From Treponema sp. (lineage in GTDB: Bacteria > Spirochaetota > Spirochaetia > Treponematales > Treponemataceae), in contig JAFSJX010000010.1 of assembly GCA_017449285.1 (NCBI GenBank), positions 124,001-188,000 of the forward strand: a DNA stretch of 64,000 nucleotides. Reading direction: 5' to 3'. This document shows positions 8,755 through 18,491 of this stretch, in pieces (the first letter of the stretch is position 1; each line of letters starts with the position of its first letter). Position numbers and translations under genes: made by a program. The notes below the pieces were generated by a model, which was not told the DNA's origin, made no database searches, and saw nothing but the letters and a program-made list of their open reading frames with translations.

Positions 8755-10535
8755 GAATTCTTCGCTTCGTCCAACGTCTTTTCGCTGAGCGTAGCCCCTG
8801 TTCTTTCTGCGGCAGTTCCGTTGGCAGAAACGGACGAATCTCCGCCAGTTTTATTCTCGCCGTCGGGGTCTTTTTGGTTCGGATACTCAATGCGGCTGTG
8901 ATAATACCCCGCAAGAATCTGCACGAACGACTCGCGGATTTTTGTCAAATCACCGAACGTCAGGCGGCAGTTATCCAACTGGTGATTATCAATTTTTGAC
9001 TGCATGAGCGTCTGAATAAATTTGTCAAGGCGCGGAACGGAAGGCTTGTCCAACGTGCGGCAGGCGGCTTCAACCGTGTCGGCAATCATCACCACCGCGC
9101 TTTCCCGTGATGTGGGCGGATTTCCCGTGTAAGCGTAGGATTCTGGGCTTACGCCAGGGTCTTTTTGTTTTGCCTCATTGTAAAAATACGCCATGATGCT
9201 GTTTCCGTGATGCTCGCCAATGATATCCACAATCGCCTGAGGAAGCCGCAGCTGATGGGCTTTTTCCACGCCACGTTTTACATGGCTGCGAATAATCGAA
9301 GCAGAAAGTGATGGATTGATGTCGTTGTGCTTGTTCTCTCCGCCCGCCTGATTCTCCACAAAGTATTCGGGCTGATCCATTTTGCCGATGTCGTGATAAT
9401 ATGCTCCTACGCGGGCAAGAAGCGCGTTCGCTCCGATTGCCTTGCACGCATTTTCTGCCAGCGTTGCCACCAGCATACTGTGATTATACGTACCGCTTGC
9501 CGTCAGAAGCATACGGCGCATAGTCGGTGTGTTCAAATCACTCAAATCCATCAACCGGAATACCGAAGCCGTGTTCAAAATTGATTCCAGCGGCGTAAGC
9601 AGACCCAAGACCAGAATGCCTGACAAAAAGCCATTCAGCGCGATACAAGGAAACTCAAACAACGCATTTGAAAAATTGTCGTTAAAAATCACTTTGAACA
9701 TCGTCATAAAGACTACGTTCAGCACAGCGAGCATAATTGACGCGAACACCAAGTCAATGCGGCGTTCAATACGGCGGACAATACGTACTGCGCTCAAGCC
9801 TGAAGCCAGCGTAAACATAGCGGGAATAATCTGTGCAAGAGAGTATGCGGATGCCGCCGTCTGAAGATGCCCCGCATTCAGCACCCCCAGTGCCAGCAGA
9901 ACCGAAAAGTACAGACCCGAAATCTGTCCGAACAAAATTGCCACTAAAAACACACAGAGCGCAGATGGGATGACTACGGGAAGCGCGTACACCGACTGGA
10001 ACAGCGGGGCTTTTCCGCCAAGCACAGTCGCGCCAAAAACAATCACAAAAAGAATCGCCTCCAGCACAACTTCCTTAAATTCAACCTTTCGTCCTAAAAA
10101 TGTCGGCGAAAAAAGCAGAAACCACAGCGCGGAGACAAGCATGAGCAGAATCACGTTGTCCAAAAACGCACGGTAATCAATGTATCGGGGAGAAGCCGAC
10201 ATCTTCCGAAGTTTCATGTAGTCTTCTTCCGAAATCGGAAATCCTTTTTTTAAGACTTTCTCTCCCTCTTCAATCGCAATCGGGAACTGCTCGTCCGCGG
10301 GAATTGACTTAGGCGCAAAAAGGGTTTTATCGGCAATCTGCCCCACCTCGTATTCTTCAAGGGAATATGAGGCGACCATCTCAATCGTCGTCCGATCAAT
10401 ATAAATGATTGCCGTTACCGCAAGGAAACCAAGAATAAACACCAGCAGAATATGCCAGTTCGCCTTTACATAATCAGAAACCGCCTTCCACATCTCCGCA
10501 AAAGCCGATTTTTTTTCAGAGTTCGCTTTGCTCAT
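8751..10535 (-). CDS. 7TM-HD family membrane HD-domain hydrolase (PgpH-like)
   Basis: A 594-residue inner-membrane protein. One transmembrane helix at about residues 28-48 is followed by a short extracytoplasmic part, then a cluster of helices from about 125 to 325. A cytoplasmic HD domain follows (about 350-530), with HSMLVATLAE, YYHDIGKM and EHHGNSIMAYF supplying the metal ligands. Members of this family (PgpH in Listeria) hydrolyse cyclic di-AMP; that activity is known for the family and not shown here. The C-terminal tail is low-complexity and thought to be disordered. It overlaps phoH upstream by 20 bp and ybeY downstream by 4 bp. Confidence 0.9.
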   Translation of the reverse strand: MSKANSEKKSAFAEMWKAVSDYVKANWHILLVFILGFLAVTAIIYIDRTTIEMVASYSLEEYEVGQIADKTLFAPKSIPADEQFPIAIEEGEKVLKKGFPISEEDYMKLRKMSASPRYIDYRAFLDNVILLMLVSALWFLLFSPTFLGRKVEFKEVVLEAILFVIVFGATVLGGKAPLFQSVYALPVVIPSALCVFLVAILFGQISGLYFSVLLALGVLNAGHLQTAASAYSLAQIIPAMFTLASGLSAVRIVRRIERRIDLVFASIMLAVLNVVFMTMFKVIFNDNFSNALFEFPCIALNGFLSGILVLGLLTPLESILNTASVFRLMDLSDLNTPTMRRMLLTASGTYNHSMLVATLAENACKAIGANALLARVGAYYHDIGKMDQPEYFVENQAGGENKHNDINPSLSASIIRSHVKRGVEKAHQLRLPQAIVDIIGEHHGNSIMAYFYNEAKQKDPGVSPESYAYTGNPPTSRESAVVMIADTVEAACRTLDKPSVPRLDKFIQTLMQSKIDNHQLDNCRLTFGDLTKIRESFVQILAGYYHSRIEYPNQKDPDGENKTGGDSSVSANGTAAERTGATLSEKTLDEAKNS

Positions 10536-11466
10536 GTTCGTATGCCTGCACTATTTTTCTTACCAAAGGCGAACGCACGACATCCGCCCCCGTCAGTTCA
10601 ATTCTGCCGATTTCATCAATGGACTTCAGCACACGCAAGGCATGCACCAGCCCCGATGATTTTTTCTTCGGCAAATCTATTTGTGTCACGTCACCAGTGA
10701 CAAACACTTTAGCACCTTCGCCCATACGGGTAAGGAACATTTTCATCTGCTCCGCTGTCGTATTCTGTGCCTCGTCCAGAATGACCGCACAATTGTTCAG
10801 CGTCCGCCCGCGCATATACGCAAGCGGTGCGATTTCTATTATACCATGTTCCGTAAGTTTATGCACTACTTCGCGCGGCAAAACGGAATGCATCGCATCA
10901 TAGAGCGGGCGCAGATACGGATTGATTTTGTCCTGCAAATCTCCCGGCAAATAGCCAAGGCTTTCTCCCGCCTCAACAACAGGGCGCGTAAGAATTATCG
11001 TGTTGACCTTATGGCTCAAAACAAGCCGCAATGCCTCTGCCACCGCAAGAAACGTTTTCCCGCTTCCCGCAGGACCGGTCGCAAACACCAAATCGCAATT
11101 TCTGAACGCCCGCACAAGACGCGCCTGATTTTTTGTCTTTGGGTATACTTTCCGAAGCGCACCAGGAACAGCAATCGCATATTCCGCCGCATTGAATGTC
11201 GTGTTCTCATAGCCGCCATTCAGGATGGATTCTACCATGTCGGGACTGCTTTCGCCGCTCTCGGAAATTTCATCCACAATGCGGTCAATGATGAACTGGA
11301 ACTGCTGGCGAATCTGCGGGTCATCATTGTCCAGAGAAAGTTCATTCCCCCGCGTAAAGACTGGTACGCCAAGATGGGTTTCGATGAGTTTTAAATTGCT
11401 GTCATTCGTACCGCAGACCCGCGTAACCAAATCCGTGTCCGGCAGCACAATTGTGTACGTTTCCAC
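10516..11466 (-). CDS. phoH: PhoH family P-loop ATPase
   Basis: A 316-residue PhoH-like protein. The N-terminal KH-like part (about 1-100) is followed by the P-loop ATPase domain with Walker A GPAGSGKTFLA (about residues 130-140), Walker B VILDEAQNTT (about 227-236), and the arginine-rich LTRPVVEAGESLGYLPGD segment. PhoH ATPases pair with YbeY and are implicated in RNA metabolism. The start is GTG 11466, without a Shine-Dalgarno; a well-formed promoter ends 10 bp before it. It is first in the operon phoH-HD-ybeY-CorC-like-TPR. Confidence 0.92.
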   Translation of the reverse strand: METYTIVLPDTDLVTRVCGTNDSNLKLIETHLGVPVFTRGNELSLDNDDPQIRQQFQFIIDRIVDEISESGESSPDMVESILNGGYENTTFNAAEYAIAVPGALRKVYPKTKNQARLVRAFRNCDLVFATGPAGSGKTFLAVAEALRLVLSHKVNTIILTRPVVEAGESLGYLPGDLQDKINPYLRPLYDAMHSVLPREVVHKLTEHGIIEIAPLAYMRGRTLNNCAVILDEAQNTTAEQMKMFLTRMGEGAKVFVTGDVTQIDLPKKKSSGLVHALRVLKSIDEIGRIELTGADVVRSPLVRKIVQAYEHEQSEL

Positions 11467-11476
11467 TTATAGTGCT

Positions 11477-11505
11477 ATTTTACCGTCAAATTACACCTTT
11501 TGCAA
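11477..11505 (-). promoter_or_regulatory. Promoter of the phoH operon
   Basis: On the minus strand TTGCAA (11500-11505) and TAAAAT (11477-11482) are separated by 17 bp. The GTG start at 11466 follows the -10 by 10 bp, giving a leader of about 4 bases. Confidence 0.5.
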
Positions 11506-11523
11506 CCATAAATTTTATCCGCA

Positions 11524-11580
11524 TCCGCAGATTACGCAGATTACGCAGATTAAGACTCCTCACAGAAACACGGAGCGCAC
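11524..11580. repeat. Dispersed 'CGCAGATTA' repeat plus 'CACAGA..CGGAGCGCACA' fragment
   Basis: CCGCAGATTACGCAGATT is followed by another ACGCAGATTA copy, a 9-bp tandem (11524-11552). A CTCACAGAAACACGGAGCGC stretch lies alongside (11559-11578). Related copies occur at 14959-15034, 18049-18088, 44888-44956 and 52552-52690. Confidence 0.75.
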
Positions 11581-11602
11581 AGGAGGTGCGCTGAAAGGCC
11601 AA

Positions 11603-11658
11603 GACAGAAAAGCAAGTTTCTGTCCAGTTTCAAAATGACAGGAGGGCATTTTGAAACT
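11603..11658. repeat. Two consecutive perfect hairpins at the 3' end of lptD
   Basis: Hairpin 1 has 8-bp arms GACAGAAA/TTTCTGTC (11603-11610, 11617-11624). Hairpin 2 has perfect 12-bp arms AGTTTCAAAATG/CATTTTGAAACT (11626-11637, 11647-11658), and its right arm overlaps the lptD stop codon. No U-tract follows, so simple intrinsic termination is doubtful. They may be an mRNA 3' stabiliser or a mobile hairpin. Confidence 0.7.
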
Positions 11659-14600
11659 ACGGGTTCAGTTTCCATTCGCCGTATTCGTCTACGATTTGGG
11701 TCTTCATGCTTTCAAGCGGCCGCCAGACAACGCTGATGCTGAAATAGGGGCTGAAGTCATAATAGGAATTGCCGTTGTTTCTTGACGAATCAAAATCTGA
11801 GGTGGACGAACTGACGTAGCGGGGCTTGATGCTGAATTCGGTGGCAAGATTCCAGTCGTGCAGCTCGTGGGTCACCTTGACGTTAAAACTTTGCAGTTTG
11901 AATCCTGATTTTAAACGCTTCTGTTCATCATCAAAACGGAACGAATCAATCAAATCGCTGAAAATATTACGGTCGCCACTTGACTGATAATACTCCTCAT
12001 ATTTGTCCTCAGAACAGAAATAGCGGTAAATCACGTTGTTACGGCTGTCTGCGCTGAACGTAATATTCAAGAAACTGTTGATTTTAAACGTGATTGCCGG
12101 CGTAAATTTAAAATAACTGTTCGTGGGGCGCACACAATCATAAACGACGCTCGTAGAAAGTGAAGGCGCAAAGGAAATTCTGTCCGTCCAGTATGTAAAG
12201 TTTTTTGACGGCGTAGAATATGACAAGGTTATGTTGTACGGCTGAAATTCCTTGTCACTGTTCGCAGTCCAGCCCTTTCCCGTTGAAAACGTATAGCCCG
12301 TAACGTAACTCATCGTATAGGCAAGCTGCGCCCCATAGCCGGAGACCGACAGTTTGAACGACTCGTTGTATGCTTCTTCCATATCATAGATCCATGACTG
12401 GCTGAATTTTAACTTGCTGTCAAACAAACTGATTGAAAGCGACTGCGACAAATCCTGCTTTACCCACGTGTCATCGTCCTTGCTTTTTTGTTTTACGCCC
12501 GTGCCGACAGAAAAATTCGTGTACGGGAATGTAAGCGTAAGCACTCCTTTGTATTCGTCCACCTGCGGGGGCAATGTGGTGGTCAGCGAAAGTTTCTGCC
12601 CGAAATCATTTTCTTTGGCGGCAAGTACAAGGTTCAGGTTGTGGGTAGTCAGACAGTCCTCATCGGTCACATCGGGAGGAAGAAAATCCCATTCTGGGTT
12701 ATCCACATCGGTACTGACATATTCCGTGCGAATCATTTTGAGCGTGGTGTTCCATGTGAGCGCGGTCTCGGAAAAATGCTCCGTGTAGTATAGCGGACGG
12801 AACGTAAGCGCGTTGGTATCGGTCAAGTCAAGTTTGCGCGCCTTAAAGTCAGAAGCCTTTGTTGAATTGATAGATGACTCCGAGTAGCCGCCCGTCGTTG
12901 TATCGTCATTCAGATACGGATGATCCTGATAGACTGGGTTGAAAGAAAATGTGTCGGTCAGCGAAACAAAACTGTCCCGGTAACCTAGCGTACTGGTAAG
13001 CGTCGTCGGGGCTTTTACCTGATAATACGTTGACTGCAAATTCTTCCATTCAAAATCTTCGGGAGACTTCAGTCCCGTTGAGCCATAGGAAAACTGCGAT
13101 GTAAAATCTGACGAAATCGAATATCCCAGTTTATAGGTGATGCCCGAAAATTTCGTCTGAGACGGAACGGTTGTTGAAAGAAGCGGAAGCGCGGACTCGG
13201 TAAAAATCGGCGCAATCTCCTGCTTTTCATCCTCTTCGGAATCCGCCGCACTGGTATTTGCCTTGGAATCGGTCGTGCTGGCGTCCGCCTGTTTTTTTTC
13301 GTCCGTGTCTTTTTTCTCCGCCGTATCAAGTTCTTCCGGCGGCTGAACGCTGACCGTCATTTTCCCCATCGTTTTTGCAGTCGTCGTTGCCGCAGGATAT
13401 TGGAAAATCGTTCCCGAAATCTTCACCGAACTCTTAAACGGCGTAACCTGCGAAGGATAATAAAATTTACGCTCAGGACTGTACGTACTGTAAGAATCCG
13501 TAGAAGAAAGCGTTGAATTTGACATCGAACTAAAGACCAGCGAAGATGAAAAATTTGAAACTGAAAGCGATGAAATAAATGGGCTGAGCGTTTCCGGCAC
13601 TTTGAATGTGTATGAGCCGTTCAACTGCCAGGTAAAACTTGAGATTTCGCTTATGGAAGCAGCATCTGTATTCGATGTTGGATTTGACATCAAAAAGTCA
13701 ATCCAATCCATCGTTTCCGCACGGTTATTGAAGTCGTAGTTAAAGTAGGGGTCAGAATACATAGGAAGCGAAAGCGTCAGGGGAAGCGGTTTTGCCAAAG
13801 TCATCTTCAAGTTTCCCATGTAGCGGAACGGTGTCTTCATGCCCATAAAATTTGAGGAATCGTAATAACGTTCGCCGCTCGGCGCATACGGGAGATAGGA
13901 AGAGCCTTTTTGAAACACCGTATTGCTCCATCCCAGTTGAACAGACCCTTCCAGACTTGTGATGATGTCGTTCGGCTTAAAAACACCGCTTGCACCCACC
14001 ATAACGCCCAGATTCGCGTAATAGTCCGCCATAACTTTCAGATATTTTGAGGTGTCGCCCTTGTAATCTTCGTCAAGATTATGCATTACAAGACCTTCAC
14101 GCCGCTGTTCTTTGAGGGAACTTGTTTTCATCAGGCTGAAAAAGTCAATCTTGTCATTAGTGTCGCTGCTTGATGTTCCCGTCTTGTTCGTTTCTGCCGT
14201 TGACTTTGCATTCTGTGGCTTACGACCAATAAGATATACAGTCGTGTTGATGTAATAGCCCTCGCGGTTGCGGTATCCAAACGCAGGATTAAAAATCAGT
14301 TCGTCCTTGGGGTAATAAAATGCCGGGAAATACAGAAGCGGCACATGACCCACGTACAAAAGCGCGCTGAAAAACGCAAACTCGCCGCCAGGAAGCAACC
14401 AGATTCTGCGCGCGCGGATTTTCCAGTGGGGGTCGTCATCGTCACAAAAGGTAAGTTCACCGTTTTTAAATGCAATCGTGCCGCCTGAATCCCGTCCAAA
14501 AATACTGGAAGCCACGTTCAGTGTGGAGCCTGACGGCAAATTGAGCGCGTCACTTTGGGTCTGCACTACCCGTCCGTTATCAAACACACCTTCCAGCGTT

Positions 14601-14935
14601 GCCGTGTTGAACAGAAGGCTTTTTGCTGAAACTTTTTCGCCACCAGCCTTTGAGCCTGTCTGGTCAAGTTGCACGTTTCCTTCGGCATAAATCATGTCGG
14701 TCTCGCGGTTATAGTTGACCAAATCAGCAAGAATCGTTGTCTTTGAACTGCCCCGCGTCACGCTGATACGCACGCCGCCGGTAAGCACAATCGTGTCGCT
14801 TCCCGTTACGGCATCCTTTTTGTATTCGGTCTTCTGGGCACTTTCAATGGAAATGACACTTTTTTCATCGTCCGCAAAGGCAGCAAGGCAGAGAAAGAGA
14901 GAAAGCAGTACTGTCAAAAAGCATCTTTTTTTCAC
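11657..14935 (-). CDS. lptD: LptD/OstA-like outer-membrane protein
   Basis: A 1092-residue protein starting at GTG, with signal peptide KKRCFLTVLLSLFLCLAAFA. Residues about 25-135 form an OstA/LptA-like beta-jellyroll (IVLTGGVRISV, MIYAEGNVQLD). Next comes the LptD-type transition FCDDDDPHWKIRARRIWLLP, then VPLLYFPAFYYP. The remainder alternates aromatic beta strands, as expected for a large outer-membrane barrel. A low-complexity acidic/lysine insert (about 530-580) interrupts it. LptD inserts LPS into the outer membrane. Treponemes are generally thought to lack classical LPS, so another glycolipid may be the cargo (inference). It sits directly downstream of uvrA, a linkage I recall from T. 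pallidum. It is longer than proteobacterial LptD (about 780 residues). Confidence 0.85.
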   Translation of the reverse strand: MKKRCFLTVLLSLFLCLAAFADDEKSVISIESAQKTEYKKDAVTGSDTIVLTGGVRISVTRGSSKTTILADLVNYNRETDMIYAEGNVQLDQTGSKAGGEKVSAKSLLFNTATLEGVFDNGRVVQTQSDALNLPSGSTLNVASSIFGRDSGGTIAFKNGELTFCDDDDPHWKIRARRIWLLPGGEFAFFSALLYVGHVPLLYFPAFYYPKDELIFNPAFGYRNREGYYINTTVYLIGRKPQNAKSTAETNKTGTSSSDTNDKIDFFSLMKTSSLKEQRREGLVMHNLDEDYKGDTSKYLKVMADYYANLGVMVGASGVFKPNDIITSLEGSVQLGWSNTVFQKGSSYLPYAPSGERYYDSSNFMGMKTPFRYMGNLKMTLAKPLPLTLSLPMYSDPYFNYDFNNRAETMDWIDFLMSNPTSNTDAASISEISSFTWQLNGSYTFKVPETLSPFISSLSVSNFSSSLVFSSMSNSTLSSTDSYSTYSPERKFYYPSQVTPFKSSVKISGTIFQYPAATTTAKTMGKMTVSVQPPEELDTAEKKDTDEKKQADASTTDSKANTSAADSEEDEKQEIAPIFTESALPLLSTTVPSQTKFSGITYKLGYSISSDFTSQFSYGSTGLKSPEDFEWKNLQSTYYQVKAPTTLTSTLGYRDSFVSLTDTFSFNPVYQDHPYLNDDTTTGGYSESSINSTKASDFKARKLDLTDTNALTFRPLYYTEHFSETALTWNTTLKMIRTEYVSTDVDNPEWDFLPPDVTDEDCLTTHNLNLVLAAKENDFGQKLSLTTTLPPQVDEYKGVLTLTFPYTNFSVGTGVKQKSKDDDTWVKQDLSQSLSISLFDSKLKFSQSWIYDMEEAYNESFKLSVSGYGAQLAYTMSYVTGYTFSTGKGWTANSDKEFQPYNITLSYSTPSKNFTYWTDRISFAPSLSTSVVYDCVRPTNSYFKFTPAITFKINSFLNITFSADSRNNVIYRYFCSEDKYEEYYQSSGDRNIFSDLIDSFRFDDEQKRLKSGFKLQSFNVKVTHELHDWNLATEFSIKPRYVSSSTSDFDSSRNNGNSYYDFSPYFSISVVWRPLESMKTQIVDEYGEWKLNP

Positions 14936-14958
14936 TTTTTTTTATTCCACTTTTTTAT

Positions 14959-15034
14959 ATCCGCAGATTTCACAGATTTTATTTCTGATTTACCAATCTG
15001 CTAATCTGCGTCCATCTGCGTAATCTGCGGATTA
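14959..15034. repeat. Inverted pair of 'CGCAGATT' dispersed repeats between uvrA and lptD
   Basis: ATCCGCAGATTTCACAGATT at 14959-14978 faces AATCTGCGTCCATCTGCG and AATCTGCGGAT at about 15004-15032. The two can pair into a long stem. The right arm reaches the uvrA stop codon. It may act as a bidirectional stem-loop or simply be two opposed insertions of the repeat. Confidence 0.7.
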
Positions 15035-17980
15035 CATCTCCTTGTCCCGCTTACGCTCGCGTTCCAGCATTTCCGCCACATAGTGACCCGTGTAGGATTC
15101 CTCAACAGTCGCCACTTCTTCGGGCGTTCCTGCGGTGACAATCTTTCCGCCGCGATTTCCGCCCTCTGGCCCCAGATCGATGATGTGGTCAGCCTGACAG
15201 ATAACGTCAAGATTATGCTCAATCATCACCACGGTGTTTCCTTTGTCCACAAGACGCTGAATCACCTCCATGAGCACCTTTACGTCCGCAAAATGCAGGC
15301 CTGTCGTGGGCTCGTCCAAGATGTAGAGGGTCTTTCCCGTGGAAGGACGCGCAAGTTCGGTCGCCAGTTTTACGCGCTGTGCCTCGCCGCCGCTCAAGGT
15401 AAGGGCATTCTGTCCCAGCTGAATATAGCCCAGTCCGACACTTTTTAGCGTCTCAAGTTTGCGGGCGATGTGGGGAATGTGGCTGAAAAAATCCGCCGCC
15501 TCTTCAATCGTCATATCCAGCACGTCGCTGATGTTCTTTCCCTTGTAGCGCACGTCCAGTGTCTCTGCGTTAAAGCGGTGACCGTGGCAGACATCACACT
15601 GAATGAATACGTCAGGGAGAAAATTCATCTCAATGGTAATAGTTCCCGCGCCCTGACAGTTTTCGCAGCGACCGCCCTTTACGTTAAAACTGAATCTGCC
15701 CGCCTTGTAGCCCCGCGCCTTCGAGTCGGGAAGTTCCGCAAACAAATCACGTATACTATTAAAAACACCTACATAGGTCACCGGGTTACTGCGGGGCGTG
15801 CGTCCAATGGGGCTCTGGTCAATATTGATTACCTTGTCGATATATTCCAGTCCATCTATGCCGTCATAAGAGCCGACTGGATAATCCGTCCGCATGAGCC
15901 TGTTACTCACGGCGGGATAGAATACGTCAGAAAGCAGGGTGGACTTTCCACTTCCGCTCACACCCGTAATGCAGGTGAATGTGCCCAGAGGAATGTCCAC
16001 GCTCACATTCTGCAGATTGTGCTCCTTTACGCCGCGCAGACTGATTTTGTGCCCGTTCCCCTTTCTGCGATGAGTAGGTATGGGCATACGCAGGCTTCCC
16101 GCAAGATACTGACCAGTCAGGCTTTCCTTTACCTGCATAATCTGTTCTGGAGTGCCCGAGGCAACGACTTTTCCGCCGTGAACGCCCGCACCAGGCCCAA
16201 TGTCAATCACCCAGTCCGCCGTGCGAAGCGTCTGCTCGTCATGCTCCACCACAACGACCGTGTTCTTCAGGTCACGCAGGTAGGTAAGCGTGTCGATAAG
16301 CCGCTGATTGTCCCGCTGATGCAAGCCAATGGAAGGCTCGTCCAGAATATACATAACGCCTGTCAAGCCAGAGCCAATCTGCGTTGCAAGGCGAATCCGC
16401 TGTGCCTCGCCGCCGCTCAATGTTCCCGCGCTCCGCTCCAGCGTCAGATAGTCCAAGCCCACATTCTTCAAAAAATGCAGACGCGCATTGATTTCCTTTA
16501 GAATCTGCACCGCAATCAGGTTCTGCGTCTCAGTCAGGGTAAGCGAGTCAAAAAATGCGATGGAATCCGCCACGGAAAACTGGCACAACTCCCAGATATT
16601 TTTTCCGCCGATGGTTACGCCAAGGGCTTCGGGGCGCAGACGCTTTCCATGGCAGGTCTGACACTCCTTGTGGCTCATGTATTTTTCAAGGTTCGTGCGG
16701 GCATTGTCACCCCATGCCTCGGCATAGCGGCGGCGCATGTCGGCAAAAAGCCCTGCCCAGGGGCGGTTGTATTCGCTGTAGCCTTCGCCGCTCTGCTTTT
16801 TGTAGGTCCACTTTATCGCATGGTTTCCCGTGCCGTTTATCAGAATGTCCTGCTGACCGCCCGTCAATTTTTCAAAGGGCGTTTCAAGGCTGAATTTGTA
16901 CTCTTTTGCAAGAGCCTCAAACATGGAGCGGTTCCATTCCGAATCAGGATTATAGGGAGCAAGTGCCCCCTCGTTAAAACTCAAAGCGCGGTCGGGTATC
17001 ATCAAATCAATGTCGTATTCCATCTTTTCGCCCAGACCCGTGCAGTCAGGGCAGGAGCCAAAGGGATTGTTAAAGGAAAAAAGGCGCGGCTGCAGTTCGG
17101 GAATGGAGATACCGCACTCCGGACAGGCATTTTTCTGGCTGAAAAAGACCTCCTGCTCGATGTAGTCTTTTGACGTGTCCACAGTCTGTCCGCTAGCCAT
17201 AATGCCCTGCAAGACGCTTTCGTAGGCTGAGTCCGTCTTATTGACCCTGCGCACCACCGTGATGATTCCGTTTGCGCTCGTCAGGGCAGTTTCCACGCTT
17301 TCCGCAAGACGCTTTCTCACATCGTCCTTGAGGGCAATCCTGTCCACCACCAGTTCAATCGTGTGCTTTTTCTGCTTGTCCAGTTTGATTGAATCGTCCA
17401 GTTCCACCATAAGACCGTCAATGCGTGCGCGGACAAAACCGCTTTTCTGAGCGTCCTCAATCACTTTCTGGTGCTCGCCCTTTTTTCCACGGATGACTGG
17501 TGACAGAATCGTAATGCGTGTTCCCACATCCCACGACATAATCGTGTCGATAATCTGGTCCACGCTCTGCTCGTTGATTTCGCGCCCGCACTGAGGACAA
17601 TGCGCCCGCCCCACCCGCGCAAAAAGCAGACGGTAGTAGTCGTAAATCTCCGTCACCGTTCCCACCGTAGAGCGGGGATTTCGGTGAGTTGTTTTCTGCT
17701 CAATGGAAATGGCGGGAGAAAGTCCCTCAATCAAGTCAACATCGGGCTTGTCCATGCTGCCCAAAAACTGCCGCGCGTAGGAAGAAAGGCTTTCCATGTA
17801 CCTGCGCTGACCTTCGGCAAAAAGAGTGTCAAAAGCCAGAGAAGACTTTCCGCTTCCGCTCAGACCAGAGATGACTACGAGTTTATGGCGTGGCAAATCC
17901 ACATCGATATTTTTAAGGTTATGTTCGCGCGCTCCACGGATAGAAATCTTGTCGCCCGAAACAGAATTGATAGCACTCAC
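15032..17980 (-). CDS. uvrA: Excinuclease ABC subunit A
   Basis: A 982-residue UvrA, the DNA-damage-recognition ATPase of nucleotide excision repair. Two ABC ATPase halves are visible: Walker [17 protein letters not shown] (about residues 39-54) and [14 protein letters not shown] (second half, about 672), with signatures [12 protein letters not shown] and [12 protein letters not shown]. Zinc-finger cysteines occur in HCPQCG, ACPECG and CENCQGAG...CDVCHG. Length is normal. It starts at GTG, with TATACT only 7 bp upstream. LptD follows after a spacer filled with the dispersed repeat. Confidence 0.98.
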   Translation of the reverse strand: MSAINSVSGDKISIRGAREHNLKNIDVDLPRHKLVVISGLSGSGKSSLAFDTLFAEGQRRYMESLSSYARQFLGSMDKPDVDLIEGLSPAISIEQKTTHRNPRSTVGTVTEIYDYYRLLFARVGRAHCPQCGREINEQSVDQIIDTIMSWDVGTRITILSPVIRGKKGEHQKVIEDAQKSGFVRARIDGLMVELDDSIKLDKQKKHTIELVVDRIALKDDVRKRLAESVETALTSANGIITVVRRVNKTDSAYESVLQGIMASGQTVDTSKDYIEQEVFFSQKNACPECGISIPELQPRLFSFNNPFGSCPDCTGLGEKMEYDIDLMIPDRALSFNEGALAPYNPDSEWNRSMFEALAKEYKFSLETPFEKLTGGQQDILINGTGNHAIKWTYKKQSGEGYSEYNRPWAGLFADMRRRYAEAWGDNARTNLEKYMSHKECQTCHGKRLRPEALGVTIGGKNIWELCQFSVADSIAFFDSLTLTETQNLIAVQILKEINARLHFLKNVGLDYLTLERSAGTLSGGEAQRIRLATQIGSGLTGVMYILDEPSIGLHQRDNQRLIDTLTYLRDLKNTVVVVEHDEQTLRTADWVIDIGPGAGVHGGKVVASGTPEQIMQVKESLTGQYLAGSLRMPIPTHRRKGNGHKISLRGVKEHNLQNVSVDIPLGTFTCITGVSGSGKSTLLSDVFYPAVSNRLMRTDYPVGSYDGIDGLEYIDKVINIDQSPIGRTPRSNPVTYVGVFNSIRDLFAELPDSKARGYKAGRFSFNVKGGRCENCQGAGTITIEMNFLPDVFIQCDVCHGHRFNAETLDVRYKGKNISDVLDMTIEEAADFFSHIPHIARKLETLKSVGLGYIQLGQNALTLSGGEAQRVKLATELARPSTGKTLYILDEPTTGLHFADVKVLMEVIQRLVDKGNTVVMIEHNLDVICQADHIIDLGPEGGNRGGKIVTAGTPEEVATVEESYTGHYVAEMLERERKRDKEM

Positions 17981-18048
17981 AAGAAAAAGTATAGCGAAAA
18001 CAAGGGTAAAAATCTATAGTTTTTTGTTGCTATCCATGCATCCCTTGT

Positions 18049-18088
18049 ATCCGCAGATTACGCAGATTAACACGGATAGGTCGCGGAT
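18049..18088. repeat. Dispersed 'CGCAGATTA' repeat copy
   Basis: CCGCAGATTACGCAGATT followed by AACACGGATAGG and CGCGGATTTTTT. It is the same family as the copies at 11524 and 14959. Confidence 0.7.
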
Positions 18089-18152
18089 TTTTTCACTTTT
18101 TTTGCAAATTCTTTTCTGCATTTTTTGTAGTTTTTTTTACTTTTTAAAGCCT
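18089..18152. repeat. T-rich dispersed repeat, copy 1
   Basis: A T-rich segment ending in TTTTTACTTTTTAAAGCCTA. It aligns by eye over about 60 bp with the reverse complement of 41461-41525, which ends in the same bases. Confidence 0.55.
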
Positions 18153-18330
18153 ATCTGTCGCTGCGCTCCGGCACATAGAGGAAATTATTGTCATTTGCGC
18201 CCCTGCGCATGTGCATAACTATATGTATAGAACAAAAACAAACCCATCATCGTCCTGCAAGGAAGGCAAACATGACACAAACACAATCTACCCCGTGGGA
18301 AAAAATCCAGCAAGAAACGACCCGCCGCAT

Positions 18331-18365
18331 AAAAAATCGCCCCGGCAGATTGCTCCACCGGGGCG
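18331..18365 (-). terminator. Intrinsic terminator of the pectinesterase gene
   Basis: On the minus strand an 8-bp GC-rich stem (CGCCCCGG/CCGGGGCG, arms 18358-18365 and 18338-18345) around 12 bases is followed by ATTTTTT. This is a textbook Rho-independent terminator about 130 bp past the stop. Confidence 0.85.
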
Positions 18366-18491
18366 TTTGTTGCCACACACTACCTCAGAAACACAGTTTC
18401 TTCGGAGAATCGCTCAAAACGCCTTCGCGCTTTGACGGTGGCAAAAGCCACCGTCGGTTCCTACCCGTGCGGCTGGGGAAAGAATTACCGT

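Larger units (their letters stand above)
17981..18491. other. 511-bp spacer: repeats, hairpins and a terminator, no gene
   Basis: The spacer between uvrA and the pectinesterase gene holds the uvrA -10 box (17988-17993), a 'CGCAGATT' repeat (18049-18088), a T-rich repeat ending in AAAGCCTAT (about 18089-18152), the pectinesterase terminator (18331-18365) and two perfect hairpins (arms AGAAAC/GTTTCT at 18387-18401 and GACGGTGGC/GCCACCGTC at 18434-18455). Open frames here are short and repeat-derived. Confidence 0.7.

Noticed and set aside
15470-16501. 343-residue plus-strand ORF
   Set aside because: Lies entirely antisense to uvrA, has no ribosome site and its composition is a shadow of the uvrA codons.
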